In this document: piece after piece, positions 5,458 to 6,113 of the stretch
How the letters are laid out: every line of letters begins with the position of its first letter
How positions within the stretch are numbered: position 1 is the first letter of the stretch
NCBI GenBank assembly: GCA_943325485.2
Contig: CALPPP020000081.1
Coordinates: forward strand, 1 to 6,113
From: Rickettsia typhi
GTDB lineage: Bacteria; Pseudomonadota; Gammaproteobacteria; Burkholderiales; Burkholderiaceae_C
Direction of reading: 5' to 3'
DNA length: 6,113 bases
The notes under the pieces: model-generated
Told to the model about the DNA's origin: nothing
The model's database searches: none
Seen by the model: the letters and a program-made list of their open reading frames with translations, nothing else
Made by a program: the position numbers and the translations under genes

Positions 5458-6113
5458 ATGTCGGTTCTCACCTCTGCCTTGTCCCCCCGCGCTGCTGACT
5501 TTGTGGCCAATGCCCAGACCATGCAGGCCATGGTGGACGACTTGCGGGCCCAGTTGCAGGCCAGCGCCTTGGGAGGTGGCGAGGCGGCGCGGGCCAAGCA
5601 GTTGGCGCGGGGCAAGCTGCCGCCGCGTGAGCGGGTGGCTTTGTTGCTCGACCCCGGTACGCCGTTTTTAGAACTGAGCCCCTTGGCCGCACTGGCCATG
5701 TACCCAGACCGCGACGGCAGCGACAGCGCACCTTGTGCGGGGGTGATTGCCGGCATTGGGCGGGTGAGCGGCGTGGACTGTGTGGTGGTGTGCAACGACG
5801 CCACCGTCAAGGGCGGCACCTACTACCCGATGACGGTGAAAAAGCATTTGCGTGCGCAAGAAATTGCCCAGCAAAACAACTTGCCCTGTATATATTTGGT
5901 CGACTCGGGTGGCGCCAACCTGCCCAACCAAGACGATGTTTTCCCCGACAAAGAGCACTTTGGCCGCATCTTCTACAACCAAGCCAATATGAGCGCCCAA
6001 GGCATCGCGCAAATCGCGGTGGTCATGGGCAGTTGCACCGCTGGCGGCGCCTATGTGCCGGCCATGAGCGACGAGACCATCATCGTGAAAAACCAAGGCA
6101 CCATCTTCTTGGG
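5458..6113 (+). CDS. mccB: methylcrotonyl-CoA carboxylase, carboxyltransferase (beta) subunit, N-terminal part
   Basis: The gene is cut by the window end: 218 codons are visible of roughly 535 expected. The enzyme moves CO2 from carboxybiotin on the alpha subunit to 3-methylcrotonyl-CoA, giving 3-methylglutaconyl-CoA in cytoplasmic leucine degradation. Diagnostic stretches are [24 protein letters not shown] (about 49-72), [40 protein letters not shown] (about 145-164), [20 protein letters not shown] and [16 protein letters not shown] with its Gly-Gly-Ala CoA/oxyanion loop. The NQDDVFPD and FGRIFYNQ blocks favour methylcrotonyl- over propionyl- or geranyl-CoA carboxylase beta subunits, though geranyl-CoA carboxylase remains a close alternative. 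The ATG is fixed by an in-frame stop at 5428-5430 with no start codon between. It is transcribed away from the pilus operon and is probably the first gene of its own unit. Confidence 0.92.
   Translation, partial: MSVLTSALSPRAADFVANAQTMQAMVDDLRAQLQASALGGGEAARAKQLARGKLPPRERVALLLDPGTPFLELSPLAALAMYPDRDGSDSAPCAGVIAGIGRVSGVDCVVVCNDATVKGGTYYPMTVKKHLRAQEIAQQNNLPCIYLVDSGGANLPNQDDVFPDKEHFGRIFYNQANMSAQGIAQIAVVMGSCTAGGAYVPAMSDETIIVKNQGTIFL

Noticed and set aside
5668..6096. Minus-strand open frame of 142 codons opposite the carboxylase gene
   Set aside because: The plus strand encodes clear methylcrotonyl-CoA carboxylase motifs over the same bases; the antisense product has no family features.

Overview
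The window looks like a piece of a betaproteobacterial (Burkholderiales, probably Comamonadaceae-like) chromosome. This is inferred from the style of the methylcrotonyl-CoA carboxylase gene at the right edge, the fairly GC-rich coding sequence, and a putative branched-chain amino acid catabolism operator. No database search was possible, so genus and species are left open.

Most of the window, from 5215 down to 1 on the minus strand, is one tightly packed operon for a type IVb pilus of the R64 thin-pilus/Tcp/Bfp kind. In transcription order it holds: a PilS-like prepilin (5215-4607); a secreted protein joining a GspD-N0-like domain to a TcpQ-type C-terminal domain (4600-3641); the PilN-family lipoprotein secretin (3633-1960); the one-pass inner-membrane protein PilO2 (1955-681); PilP (706-92); and the first 31 codons of another gene (95-1), in the place where R64-type operons carry the PilQ assembly ATPase. 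Junctions are gaps of 6, 7 and 4 bases, then overlaps of 26 and 4 bases. This points to one transcript with translational coupling. Together the genes supply the pilus subunit, the outer-membrane pore with its partner, and the inner-membrane/periplasmic bridge. The ATPase body, the inner-membrane platform protein and the prepilin peptidase are not in view.

A 242-base AT-rich divergent intergenic region (5216-5457) separates the pilus operon from a plus-strand gene. It contains two separate palindromes. One is AT-rich (5253-5278), just upstream of the pilin gene, and overlaps a possible pilin promoter. The other (5405-5426) has the form TTGACG..ACGT..CGTCAA, lies just upstream of the plus-strand gene, and overlaps a plausible promoter for it.

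The plus-strand gene (5458 to the window end) is the N-terminal 40% or so of the carboxyltransferase (beta) subunit of methylcrotonyl-CoA carboxylase, a leucine-degradation enzyme. The window therefore spans the border between an accessory-type pilus locus and a core catabolic operon. I see no tRNA, rRNA, CRISPR array, insertion sequence or clear intrinsic terminator.
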